Positions 26,990-37,362 of a stretch of DNA of 57,716 nucleotides are shown in pieces. The notes beneath the pieces are model-generated. The model searched no databases. It saw nothing but the letters and a program-made list of their open reading frames with translations, and was not told where the DNA came from. Location: NCBI RefSeq assembly GCF_001517085.1, contig NZ_LRAC01000090.1, positions 1-57,716 on the forward strand, given 5' to 3'. Position 1 is the stretch's first letter, and every line of letters begins with the position of its first letter. The position numbers and the translations under genes are program-made. This DNA comes from Paenibacillus sp. DMB5. GTDB lineage: Bacteria; Bacillota; Bacilli; Paenibacillales; Paenibacillaceae.

Positions 26990-27928
26990 ATGCAAAATGA
27001 AACCGTACTTAGACCAAAAAAAGCCCCAAAAAGCATACTGTCCAAGGGCGTCCGGGATCATCTGGTAGCATACAGCTTTATCGCACCGAATTTTATCGGC
27101 TTCGCCATCTTTACGCTTGTCCCTATGTTCTTTGCCTTTGTCCTGGCATTTGTTAAATGGGACGGGGCCAATCCGATGGAATTCATCGGCCTTGATAACT
27201 TTACCCGGCTGATCAAGGATACCACCTTCCATAAAGCGCTGTGGAATACCATTGTCTATACCATCGGCGTTGTGCCGTTCACGATGGCTGTTGCCCTCGC
27301 GCTGGCGATTCTGCTGAACCAGAAGATTATTGCCCGCAACTTTATGCGTACTGTCTTTTTCTTCCCTTACGTTGCTTCACTTGTAGCGGTGGCGGCAGTG
27401 TGGAACTTTATTTTCAGCCCGACTATGGGCCCTGTCAACAACATCCTGCACCTGATCTCCGGCGTGCCGATTGAGGATCTTCCCCGCTGGGCGGCGGATA
27501 AGCAATGGGCGATGTTCACGGTTATCCTGTTTACTGTGTGGAAAAATATGGGCTACTACATGGTTATCTACCTTGCAGGCCTCCAGGGGATCAACCCGGA
27601 ATTATATGAAGCCGCTGAGCTCGACGGCGCTAACGCCTGGAGCCGGTTCCGCAATGTGACGGTTCCGCAGCTGGCACCAACGACGTTCTTTGTCCTGATG
27701 ATTCTGGTCATTAATTCGTTCAAGGTCTACGATATCTTCATCAACCTGTTTGCCGGCGCCGACAATCAGCTGAACGACTCAACAAGAGTAATGGTCTATC
27801 AAATCTACAACACGGCGTTCCGTTCGCTTGATTACGGCTATGCCAGCGCCATGGCTATTGTGCTGTTCCTGCTGGTGCTTGGTATTACCATCGTCCAGTT
27901 CCGCGGCGAGAAGAAGTACGGACAATAG
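26990..27928 (+). CDS. Sugar ABC transporter permease, MalF/UgpA type
   Basis: A 312-residue permease with six membrane segments after a basic ~25-residue tail. Family features are AYSFIAPNFIGFAIFTLVPMFFAFVLAF and the EAA loop YEAAELDGANAWSRFRNVTVPQLAP. It works with the next permease and the binding protein encoded upstream. The ATG at 26990 follows GGAGGAG; the open frame before it lacks a ribosome site. No ATPase gene is present in the operon. Confidence 0.9.
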   Translation: MQNETVLRPKKAPKSILSKGVRDHLVAYSFIAPNFIGFAIFTLVPMFFAFVLAFVKWDGANPMEFIGLDNFTRLIKDTTFHKALWNTIVYTIGVVPFTMAVALALAILLNQKIIARNFMRTVFFFPYVASLVAVAAVWNFIFSPTMGPVNNILHLISGVPIEDLPRWAADKQWAMFTVILFTVWKNMGYYMVIYLAGLQGINPELYEAAELDGANAWSRFRNVTVPQLAPTTFFVLMILVINSFKVYDIFINLFAGADNQLNDSTRVMVYQIYNTAFRSLDYGYASAMAIVLFLLVLGITIVQFRGEKKYGQ

Positions 27929-27943
27929 GAGGATAAGAACGAT

Positions 27944-28783
27944 ATGGTAGGTTCAAATAAAATCATCAGAGTCAGCGTTAAAGTGTTGGTGTATGCTTTG
28001 CTCGCTGCAGCAGTCTTCTGTATGCTGATCCCTTATGTATGGATGCTGTCCTCATCACTCAAGATGAACAAGGATGTCTTTTCCTTCCCGATGCAGTGGA
28101 TCCCGGATGTGCCGCGCTGGCAAAATTTCGTGGACATCTGGACCCGGATTCCGCTCGGTAAGTTCATTTACAATACGGCAAAGCTGTCCGTTGTCGTTAC
28201 GATTCTGCAGCTGCTGACCTCAAGCTTTGCAGCCTATGCATTTTCCAAGCTGCAGTTCAAGGGCAAAAATATCCTGTTCCTGGGTTATATCGCTACCATC
28301 GCTATTCCTTGGCAGGCTTACATGGTGCCGCAGTTCATCATGATGCGTTCGCTCGGGCTGAACAATACCCATCTGGCGATTATCCTGCTGCAGGCCTTCT
28401 CCGCTTTCGGGGTGTTCCTGATGCGCCAGTTCTATCAGGGTGTACCGGATGAGCTGTGTGAGGCGGCGCGGATCGATGGCCTCAGCGAATACGGAATCTG
28501 GGCCAGAATTATGCTTCCGCTATCCAAGCCGGCCCTGTCCACACTGACGATCTTCACCTTCGTCAACACCTGGAACGACTTCCTCGGGCCAATGATCTAC
28601 CTGACCAAAACCGAGCTGAAGACGATTCAAATCGGACTTCGCATGTTCATATCCCAGTATTCCGCTGAGTACGGGCTGATTATGGCAGCCAGCGTAGTCT
28701 CTATTATTCCGGTTGTTATTGTCTTCCTCGCACTGCAGAAGTATTTCGTGCAGGGGGTTGCAGCATCGGGGATTAAAGGGTAG
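27944..28783 (+). CDS. Sugar ABC transporter permease, MalG/UgpE type
   Basis: A 279-residue permease with six membrane segments and the EAA loop CEAARIDGLSEYGIWARIMLPLSKPALS. It ends in the typical KYFVQGVAASGIKG. ATG follows AGGAGG 15 bp after the preceding gene. It completes the channel of transporter 2, whose likely substrate is product of the GH59-like surface enzyme encoded next. Confidence 0.9.
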   Translation: MVGSNKIIRVSVKVLVYALLAAAVFCMLIPYVWMLSSSLKMNKDVFSFPMQWIPDVPRWQNFVDIWTRIPLGKFIYNTAKLSVVVTILQLLTSSFAAYAFSKLQFKGKNILFLGYIATIAIPWQAYMVPQFIMMRSLGLNNTHLAIILLQAFSAFGVFLMRQFYQGVPDELCEAARIDGLSEYGIWARIMLPLSKPALSTLTIFTFVNTWNDFLGPMIYLTKTELKTIQIGLRMFISQYSAEYGLIMAASVVSIIPVVIVFLALQKYFVQGVAASGIKG

Positions 28784-28806
28784 TGAGAACAACGTTTTAG
28801 CAGTTA

Positions 28807-28848
28807 AGCCTGGCAATTGCCTTACCCGCAAGCTGCCAGGTTTGTTTG
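28807..28848 (+). terminator. Terminator after sugar transporter 2
   Basis: CCTGGCA pairs with TGCCAGG across an 18-base loop, followed by TTTGTTTG. Confidence 0.7.
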
Positions 28849-28933
28849 TCTATGCCTTAAACAGCTGTTCGAAGCCTTCTCAGGTTACACAACTTGTGCG
28901 GTAGCTGTCCAAGGCATGCTTTTTACAGTGGTA

Positions 28934-28948
28934 TGTATACGCTTTCTT
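28934..28948. promoter_or_regulatory. cre-like site before the GH59-like gene
   Basis: On the minus strand, AAGAAAGCGTATACA matches the CcpA consensus WTGNAANCGNWNNCW at 14 of 15 positions. It lies 46 bp upstream of the start codon, so it could repress the gene when better sugars are present. Confidence 0.5.
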
Positions 28949-28993
28949 TTGGTTTTGGTTTGCCCACTTTACATTTTGAAGGAGGACAAGTGA

Positions 28994-31900
28994 ATGATCA
29001 GAAAGCCAGCATCCGGCAAAAAGCTTATATCCATCCTGACGACCGCCATGCTCGTGCTCGGGATGTTCCCGGGACCCGGCCAGCCGTCCGCATCTGCTGC
29101 AGCTGCGGATAATGTATACGCTGCTGCCTATATGGGGGCGAAAACTGCGGCGGAAACGAATTTGCCGTCCAGCATCAATATCGGAGGCAGCAGTACAGCT
29201 GTCAGCTGGAAGATCGGGGAAGACACCTTTGCTGTACCGTATGAAACAGTAACCGTGAGCGGAACAACAGCCAGCGGTCCGGTTACTGCGAGCGTTGAAG
29301 TTATTCCCGCTGCGGATTATCCGCTGGCCTATTTTGTGGACAGCGGCCGGGGCGGAGACTCGGTGGGGAACGGGCCTACGGCCTCCCCGCTGTATGAAGC
29401 GGTCAAAGCGCTCAGCGGTGGGAGCCTGATCAATCAGGCGCCGGACCAGCGCTATGTCAGCGGAACGACTGACTGGGGCTTCGACGATTCCGTGCAGAAG
29501 CTCAAAAATTCCAAGGACGGGGGACACACCGATCCGGCTACAGATCCATCTGTGTGGGTAGTCGGTGTACGCGCTGCTAACGATAATATCGTCTATCAGC
29601 TGAAGGCGCTGGAAGCCGGAACGTATACGCTGAGCAGCGGCTTCCACGACTGGTACGGCAGCCGTTCGCGGGTCATTCAGCCGCGCATTGAGTATCAGGA
29701 TACCAGCGGCGGCAAGCATACGTTGTCACTGAGCCAGTTCAATGTCAATGCGTCCAAAATCAACTCCGGCGAATTTACAGTTCCCGCCGATGCGGACACC
29801 AGCGTTCCTATGACATTGACATATGCTTATATCTCCGGTGAAAAGCCGATTCTCAGCTGGTTCGGAATCGCTGAAGGCGGCATCAAATCCCTTCTTGACG
29901 ATGCCCGCCAGAATGCAGCCTCCATGGTGCAGGTGCTGCTGAACGGCAACGACATTCAGGCGGACAATGAGAATGGCCTTACATTCAAGGGCTTCGGCGT
30001 GCTGAGCGCCAACAGCACCAGTGCGCTGCTGATGGATTACAAGGCGGAGCATCCGGATAAATATGCAGAGATGCTGCAGATCCTGTTCGGCGGAGAGTAT
30101 CCGCTCATGAACCATGTCAAAATTGAGATGGGTAATGACCGCAACAACTCCACCGGACCTGATCCGGCTACGATGCGCACAGCGGATGAGAAGGTCAATG
30201 TCAAACGCCATCCGGGCTTCCAGCTGGCAGCGGATGCGAAGGCCGTTAATCCGGACCTGAAGGTCAGTATCCTGCGCTGGAGCGCTCGGCCTGGGCGGAT
30301 AATAACGACAAAATCTATACCTGGTACAAAAATACGATTCTGGAGGCTTACCGCCAGTACGGCTACATGACCAACTACGTTAACCCGTACATTAACGAGC
30401 ATGCTCCGGATATCGAGTGGACCAAGCAGTATGCGGAAAAGATAAAGACCGATAATGAGGGTTTTGCCAGTGCAGAGGAGCAGGCACTGTATAACCGGAT
30501 TCAGGTGGTCATCTCGGATGAGGTAGGCATCGGCTCCTTCGGCAGTGCCATGGTAAGCGATGAATCGCTGCGTAATGCCGTGCCGGTTGCCGGATACCAT
30601 TACAACACCGATGACGATGCTGCAGGCAATTTCAAAAAGCTTGCCGAGCAGTATGACATTGAAATCTGGAATAGTGAGGCACAGGCTACTTTCAGTAATT
30701 CGGCGTTCCGTCCCAATAACAATGTGAAGGACCCGACAGTTGCCGGAACGGGAATCGGCGGGGTAGGCGGTCCGCTGGAAATGAGTAATACGATCATTAA
30801 GGGATTTGTGAATTCGCGCCGTACACATTTTATATACCAGCCGGCGATCGGCTCCTTCTATGAAGGCGGACAGTATTCCTTCAAGGAGCTGGTCAGCGCA
30901 CGCGACCCTTGGTCGGGCTGGATTCACTATGACGCAGGCCTGGTGATTTTGCAGCATTACAGCCGGTTCGCAGAGCTGGGCTGGGAAAATGATGACAACA
31001 CAGCCGGCATTTGGAGAGCCGTTCCCAAGGCAAGCTCCACCGGTGCTACAGGAACAAATCCGGTCAACGGGCGCAACGGAACACCAAGCTATATTACGCT
31101 TGCAGCCCCTGACAAAACCGATTTCTCGACCGTCATTGTAAATGACAGCGAGTACACCAAAACCTACAAGCTGCAGGCCGTCAATATGGCTTACACCGGT
31201 AATCCTTCCCTGGAGGTATGGGAGACCCGTGCGGCTGAAGCCGGAGAAGTGTTCAACAGCAATTACATGCAGTATCTCGGCGATGTGGCCGCAGACGGCG
31301 GCGGTGTGTACACCGTTAAAGTGAAGCCGTATTCAACGGTAACGGTAACCACGCTGGATACCAAGGACAAAGCCGAATATAATACCCCGCTGCCTGTGGA
31401 AGGCGAACGGACGGTGCTGAATACGGATGCAACAGGAGCGGTGCAGGATACCGGAGACAAGTTCCTGTATGCCGATGATTTTGATTATTCGGACCGGACA
31501 GTCATTAAAATCGGGGCAGACGGAAAAGCAGCAGGCACCGAGAGTTATATCGACTCCCGTGGCGGATCAAAAGGCGCCATTCCGCGTTATACCCATGACC
31601 GCAACGGAGCATTTGAAGCTTACCTGCCGGACGGATCGGATAATTATGTTCTCCGCCAGCAGCTTGACCGCAGCATTATGGGCCTTGGCGGCACCTGGAA
31701 CGGCGGCGATCCGGTGACTGCGATCGGTGACAACCGCTGGACGAACTACAAAGCCAGCGTGGACGTTTCGTTTGAGCATAACAGTACTGAGGGAAGCGGC
31801 AATTACGCGGCAATCGGCGCCCGCTATCAGGGCGGCGGCAGCTCGCATAGCATTGGCGGTACCCCATATGTGCTGAAATTCTGGTTCGACGGCGGCTGGC

Positions 31901-34900
31901 AGCTGCTGGTGAACGGCGGGGCCGTGGCCAGCGGAAATGCGGCTACAGGTACCGGCGGTGTGAAGATCGAAGGCTTTAACACAGCTTATGATGCCTGGCA
32001 TAACATTGCTATACAGGTTGCCGGAGCCACCGTTACCGCCTATCTGGACGGGGTGAAGCTGGCTGCCCATACCGATCCGGTTCCTGAATTGTCCGGCCGG
32101 GTTGATCTGGCCAGCGGCTACTATCATGTCCGGTTCGATAACCTGAAGGTAGAGACGGTGGACGGCTATACACCTTACTATTCCGAGCTGCTGGATAACC
32201 TGGAAATGTTCGATCTGGCTGCCGTTCCAAATCCCAAGCTGTCCTACAGCGGGAACTGGAATCATGCCAACGGTGCCGGCATGTTCATCTATCAGCGCTC
32301 CACTTCCACCAGCCAGGGGGCAGGTGCAGCGCTTGCCTATACGTTTGAAGGAACCGGGCTGGATATTCTGGGGCCGAATGACGGATCAGCGAAGCTTGAA
32401 GTAACAGTGGACGGTAAGACTGCTGTGCAGTCGGCGGAAACCATGGCCTCAAAAGAGCTGTATCAGACCTATGCGCTGCGTGGGCTGAAATACGGCCAGC
32501 ATACGGTGCAGATTAAAGTATTGAGCGGCACGCTGGTTGTAGATGCCGTGGCGGTTGTTTCCGGGGAAGTACAGGGACTTCCAGATACGGCAGCACTTGT
32601 TGAAGTGGTAGGTGCAGCGAAAGAAATCGTAAAGCTGGACGAATATGCCGAGGCAGACTGGCAGCTGTTTACGGCTGCACTGGACAGTGCCGAGGCTGCG
32701 CTGGCTGATACTGCCGCTTACCGGCTGGATCAGGAAGGTGCGGCACAGCTGGCTGCGCGTCTAACCTCTGCGCAGAATCAGCTGACCACAGGCGATCTAC
32801 GAGAGCTGGCTGTTCTGCCGGATATGGCAACTTATGCCGGTCAGCTGCCTGTTCTGCCGCAGCAGGTGGAGGCGACCCGGGCAGACGGCAGCAAGCTGCC
32901 TGTCACCGTGAAATGGAATACGGCAGAAGTAAGCTTTGATACGCCGTATGACAGGGTGGCGGTTACCGGTACTTACGGCAACCTCAAGACGGTTGTTTAT
33001 GTAGAGGTAGTGCCGCAGGGTCTGGTTTATTTTGTAGATCCGGGTGTAGCAGCGGAAGGTGTTACTCCGCCGTATAACGTCATTAAGAATTTTGTAGGTG
33101 CCAGTCTGCTGAATGAGCAGGCAGATCAGCTATCAACGGGAGACGCGGTATGGGGACACACCAATACCGGAGCAAATTACGGGATGAAAGGGCTCGGAGG
33201 TGCGGTGGTTACCACGGATAAGTCGCAGACCGGGGTTTACGGCTCCAACACCAGAAACAATCCGCTCGTGTACCTGTTCCCGCTGGAGGCCGGTAAATAT
33301 ACCATTACTTCCTTCCATAGAGACTGGTGGAGCAATGCAAACCGTACGATGGATATTACCGTCAGTTATAACGATCCTGAGGGCAAGCCTGTAACGGAGA
33401 CTGTCCGGACAGGAGTGGTTGCGGGACCAAACGGCGTCATGCTTAACCATGATTTCACGCTGCCGGTGAGCGGAACCGTGAAGTTTACGATCAACAATAC
33501 GTATTCGGGCAATCAGGCTGCGCTGGTCAGCTACGTGGCTATAGCCAAAGATAAGACCAGTGTTGCCAATGAATTGGCCGTGAATGAGGCCAAGAGTATT
33601 ATTGAGGGAGCGGCCTTTAATGTGAAGAAGGCGGTTGCCAACAGTGAAGAGGCTGTGCAGGTCTGGCTGCAGCAAACGATTTCCGGGCTGGAAGGCTTGA
33701 GTGAAACAGATGTAACGATTGGCGAGGTAACCTTCACTGCCTTCCAGGAAGCAACTGATGATGCCGCAGGCAGCTTTAGCTTTACTGTAGCGTTAAGCAA
33801 AGGTGAGGCGCTCGCTACGGGTACGGCCAGCGGTACGATTACACTGCCGGAGCCGGATGTAACGCCGCCGGTTATTACACTTAACGGTGATCGGGTGGTT
33901 AATGTTAAGCTCGGCTCTGACTATACAGATGCCGGAGCGACAGCTTCCGATGAGGTGGACGGCGATCTGACTGACCGGATTGTCACCACGGTCAGCAGTG
34001 AAGTCTATGGGCTGACTGAGATCGATACAGCTAGAGCGGATGTGTACACCTTCCACTACAACGTCAGTGATGTCGCAGGAAACAAGGCGCTGGAAGTAAC
34101 GAGAAAAGTAGTTGTGGCCGAAGATCCGGATACGGTCAAACCGGTCATTACCCTGCTTGGTGAGCCAACTGTAGAGCTGGCGAACGGAGCAGCCTATACG
34201 GATGCCGGCGCGACAGCGGCGGATGACCGGGATGGGGATCTTACCGGTCAGATTATAGCGACCATTACGAAGGGCGGCCAGCCGTTAGCTGCGCTTGATA
34301 CCACGCAAGCCGGCACTTATCTCTATCATTATAATGTGAGTGATGCGGCCGGTAATGCGGCGGTTGAAGTTATCCGAACCGTAATTGTTGCTGAGAAAGA
34401 GCCGCCGGTAACGGAGCCGACGCCAACTCCGACTCAGACGCCTTCGCCTACACCTGCACCGACGGATGCGCCTGTGCAGACTGCACCACCGGTGGCGGCT
34501 ACGCCAACACCAACTCCAGCAGTGCAGACTGTGCGGACCCTGGAGCAGAAGGACATTCCTGCGGCAACAGACGGAGCCGTTACAGTTCAGCTGGCTGAAG
34601 GTACGGAATCTGTTGTGCTTCCGGCAGGTATTCAGGGATTGACGGGCAGCAATACACTGCGCCTTGCCTGGGGTAATGCTGCTGTGGAATTCACTCCTGA
34701 TGCGCTGAAGAGCATTGTTGAGAAGGCCGCAGCAGGGCAGGCACAGGCCGATCAGGTGCGCATCAGACTGACCGGTCTGAAGATGCCGGCGGCTGCAGCG
34801 GAGCAGCTGATCAACAATCAGGCTGCGGACAGCTCGCTCCGCTTGTCTGCGGCAGGTGAGGTAATCAGCTTCAGTCTGGAGACAGTTGCTGCAGACGGCA

Positions 34901-35646
34901 CCGCAACAAAGGTAACGGCGTTTGAGGTGCCGCTGATTTTGACCTTTAACGTTAATCCGTCTGCCAATCCTGATCTGCTGGGCGTCTACTATATTGCCGG
35001 GGACGGAAGCCTGGAGTATGTTGGCGGCACCCTCAAGGACGGGAAAATGACAGCAGCGGTCAGTCACTTCAGCCAGTATGCGGTACTGCAGTACGACAAG
35101 AGCTTCGCGGATGTCAGCAGCAGCATGTGGGCTAACAGCGTAATCAAGTCGCTGGCCGCCAGACATATTATTGAAGGCATTTCCGCTGCGGAGTTTGCGC
35201 CGCAGGGGCAAGTGACAAGAGCGCAGTTCGCGGCGATGATCGCCAGGGCGCTCGGCCTGGAGGCTGCGGATGGAAGCACTCCGGTATTCCGGGATGTTAA
35301 GGCTGGAGCCTGGTATGCGGACAGCATTGCAGCCGTTAATCAGGCAGGCATTGTGCTTGGACGCACGGCAGATACCTTCGTTCCAGACAGCAGCATTACC
35401 CGTGAGGAAATGGCTGTGATGGTCGTGCGGGCATACGAGTATCTGCAGGGAGACAAAGCGCAGGCAGCTTCTGACGGAGCCTTCAGTGATCAGCCGCAAA
35501 TCAGCGGCTGGGCAGAGGAGGCAGTCAGCATCGCTGTAGAGGCAGGACTTCTGCAGGGACGCGGCAGCAAGCAATTTGCTCCGCAGGCACTGATGACCCG
35601 TGCCGAAAGCGCACAGGTGATCTACAACCTGCTGAAGCAGCTGTAA
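28994..35646 (+). pseudogene. Giant GH59-like (galactocerebrosidase-type) surface enzyme with SLH anchor, frameshifted
   Basis: About 2,217 codons once one missing base at ~30284-30288 is restored (open parts 28994-30370 and 30367-35646). Order: signal peptide; Ig-like plus YFVD-type module (to ~29890); clan GH-A catalytic domain with the GH59-like stretch VKIEMGNDRNNSTGPDPATM, acid/base Glu in INEHAP (30397-30399) and nucleophile Glu in IWNSEA (30676-30678); LamG-like domain (~31460-32150); jelly-roll CBM-like domain; FIVAR helices (~32590); a second Ig-YFVD module (~32800-33560); a further beta domain; two DUF5011-type Ig domains; a Pro/Thr linker; three SLH domains (~35100-35640). It would sit on the cell wall and cut beta-galactosidic linkages. 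The exact substrate is not predictable. Confidence 0.8.
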
Positions 35647-35659
35647 GAAGGTATTAAAG

Positions 35660-35702
35660 AACCCGTGAGCCTGCAATAGCGCAGGCTCACGGGTTTATTT
35701 TA
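35660..35702 (+). terminator. Terminator after the GH59-like gene
   Basis: AACCCGTGAGCCTGC pairs perfectly with GCAGGCTCACGGGTT, followed by TATTTT. Confidence 0.85.
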
Positions 35703-35800
35703 ACGCCGCTGTTTACTTGGGCTAATGGAGCAAAGTGCAGGAGTGTATCTCTGCTATAGGATGAAAATGTCGGAGGACTGTCTTGGCTGAGCTGCTGGGA

Positions 35801-35945
35801 TGGTGAGTTGGTGATTTGGTGAGTTATTGAGTTGGAGAGTTGATGAGTCGGTGAGTTGGAGAGTTTGAGTTATTGAGTTGGAGAGTTTGAGCTATTGAGT
35901 TGGTGAGTTGCTGGGTTGTTGAGCTGATGATTTGCTAATTTGCTG
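35801..35945. repeat. Degenerate GAGTTGGTG tandem array
   Basis: About sixteen degenerate 8- to 10-bp units of the GAGTTGGTG/GAGTTGGAG type in direct tandem. No frame has a convincing start. Confidence 0.75.
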
Positions 35946-35975
35946 ACTATTCCGACTGATGGGCTTATTACGACC

Positions 35976-36165
35976 ATTAACTGCACTTTGTACAACTAAA
36001 ACAGCCTTTTTTCCTCCGAAACTTGGTTTAACTGTAGTTTGTACACTTAAAAGAGCGAAAAAATGAGGAAATTGCCCTGCAGGCCAGTTTTAGTTGCACG
36101 AACTACACCTAAAGTGTGTATGAGCGGAATTTCGGCGGTTTTAGTTGCACGAAATACAGTTAAGC
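35976..36165. repeat. Four-arm dispersed repeat, copy B
   Basis: Copies lie at 35976-36002 and 36025-36053 (reverse) and 36087-36114 and 36138-36165 (forward). Centres are 50, 61 and 51 bp apart, matching copy A almost exactly. The core reads TTTTAGTTGTACAAAGTGCA in the best-kept arm. Confidence 0.85.
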
Positions 36166-36180
36166 TGCCGGACGTGGCAA

Positions 36181-36352
36181 CGTTGGGTGTAAGCAAACAA
36201 ACGCTGGGTGTAAGTCAACGTCGGGTGTAAGCAAATGCCAGGTGTAAATGAACACTGGAAGTAAGTCAATGCAGATGTAAATAAACGCCTGTGTAAGTAA
36301 ACGCCCGGTCCAAGTAAACACAGATTATAAGTAAACACCGATTATAAGTAAA
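36181..36352. repeat. 17-bp tandem repeat array, ten units
   Basis: Ten units of 16-17 bp (the first is 21 bp) with consensus CGCCGGGTGTAAGTAAA. The last two units are almost identical (CACAGATTATAAGTAAA and CACCGATTATAAGTAAA). The units are contiguous with no spacers, so this is not a CRISPR array. Confidence 0.85.
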
Positions 36353-36387
36353 CTGCACGCCAGAGCACTGAACCTTCTATCTTTCTC

Positions 36388-37238
36388 TCAGTCAGCCCGT
36401 TCCGACAGCTTGCCGTATTTGCCCGGCGGGATGCCGGTGATGTTCTTGAAGGTGCGGATAAAGTTGGCATAATCGTTGAAGCCGGTCAGATAGCAGGTGT
36501 CAGAGACAGAGGTGCCGGCGGACAGAAGCTGCTTGGCCAGGGTGATTTTTTGAGCAGGACATAGCGGTAGAGGGTTCCTCCGGTCTGCTGCTTGAACATG
36601 TGGCTGAGATAATATTTATCCAGACCGAGCTCGCCGGCAATCTGCTCAAGTGTCAAATTCAGCTGCAGATGGCCGTCAATATAGCTCATGGCTGCCTGGA
36701 TATGCGGTGAGATGACGCTGGTAACAACAGCAGAGCGGGTGCGGGTGTATAGCTCATTCACAAGCACGAGCAGCTGGATCAGATAAGTCAGCGCGAGCAC
36801 CTCGCTGCCGTATTTCGGCTTCTCCACCGTTTCAATCAGGTGCATGGACAGCTCCAGATACTCGCTAAGCAGCGTCTCCTCCATATGCGCAAGATTATGC
36901 TCACCGGTCTGGCGGTTCTGGAAGCAGGCAAGCAGGTTGGTTGCCGGAGTGCAGAAGGGATAGATCTGCGGAGCCCGGAAATGGATCGTTAACCGTTCAT
37001 ACGGCTCCTGGGTCAGATTAATGATTTTATGGATTTCATGGTTGTTAAAAATCAGCACATCGCCGCGCTGCAACGGGTAGCTGTACTGCTCCACGAATCC
37101 GTTCACCCTGCCGCCCAGAAACAGAAAAATCTCATAGTGGTCATGGATATGAAAATCCCTTGTCGGGGAGATCGGCGAATTGCCGATTCCGGCCAGAATA
37201 TCCCCCTGAAACGGCTGATAGTACTCCGAATGCTTCAT
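36388..37238 (-). pseudogene. AraC-family regulator with cupin sensor domain, frameshifted
   Basis: The N-terminal cupin-like domain has the pattern FHIHDHYEIFLFLGGRVNGFVE…LQRGDVLIFNNHEIHK. The C-terminal AraC domain begins LTLEQIAGELGLDKYYLSHMFKQQTG. The frame breaks in a 6-base A-run (36546-36551 on the plus strand). Adding one base gives VLLKKITLAKQLL…, the second helix-turn-helix DTCYLTGFNDYANFIRTFKNITG and a stop at 36388. Corrected length is ~283 residues. It is divergent from the DUF2264-lyase-GH88 operon and is its obvious activator. The homopolymer position makes a sequencing error likely. Start ATG 37238 follows AGGGG. Confidence 0.85.
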
Positions 37239-37362
37239 TCCTGCTGCCCCTTCCGATTCATCACAATAAACGCAATAAAACCTCATTAATCGCAAAGACA
37301 TTGCAATAACTCAACAGTAAACTATAAAGAGAGATTGTGCAAATGAAAGGAAGAGCGCTTAC

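Noticed and set aside
34285..35676. Minus-strand open frame of 463 codons under the SLH region
   Set aside because: It is antisense to clear Ig and SLH domains and rich in Arg/Cys/His, as expected of a shadow frame.
36181..36352. Possible CRISPR array
   Set aside because: Units are contiguous 16-17-bp repeats without unique spacers, and no cas gene is near.
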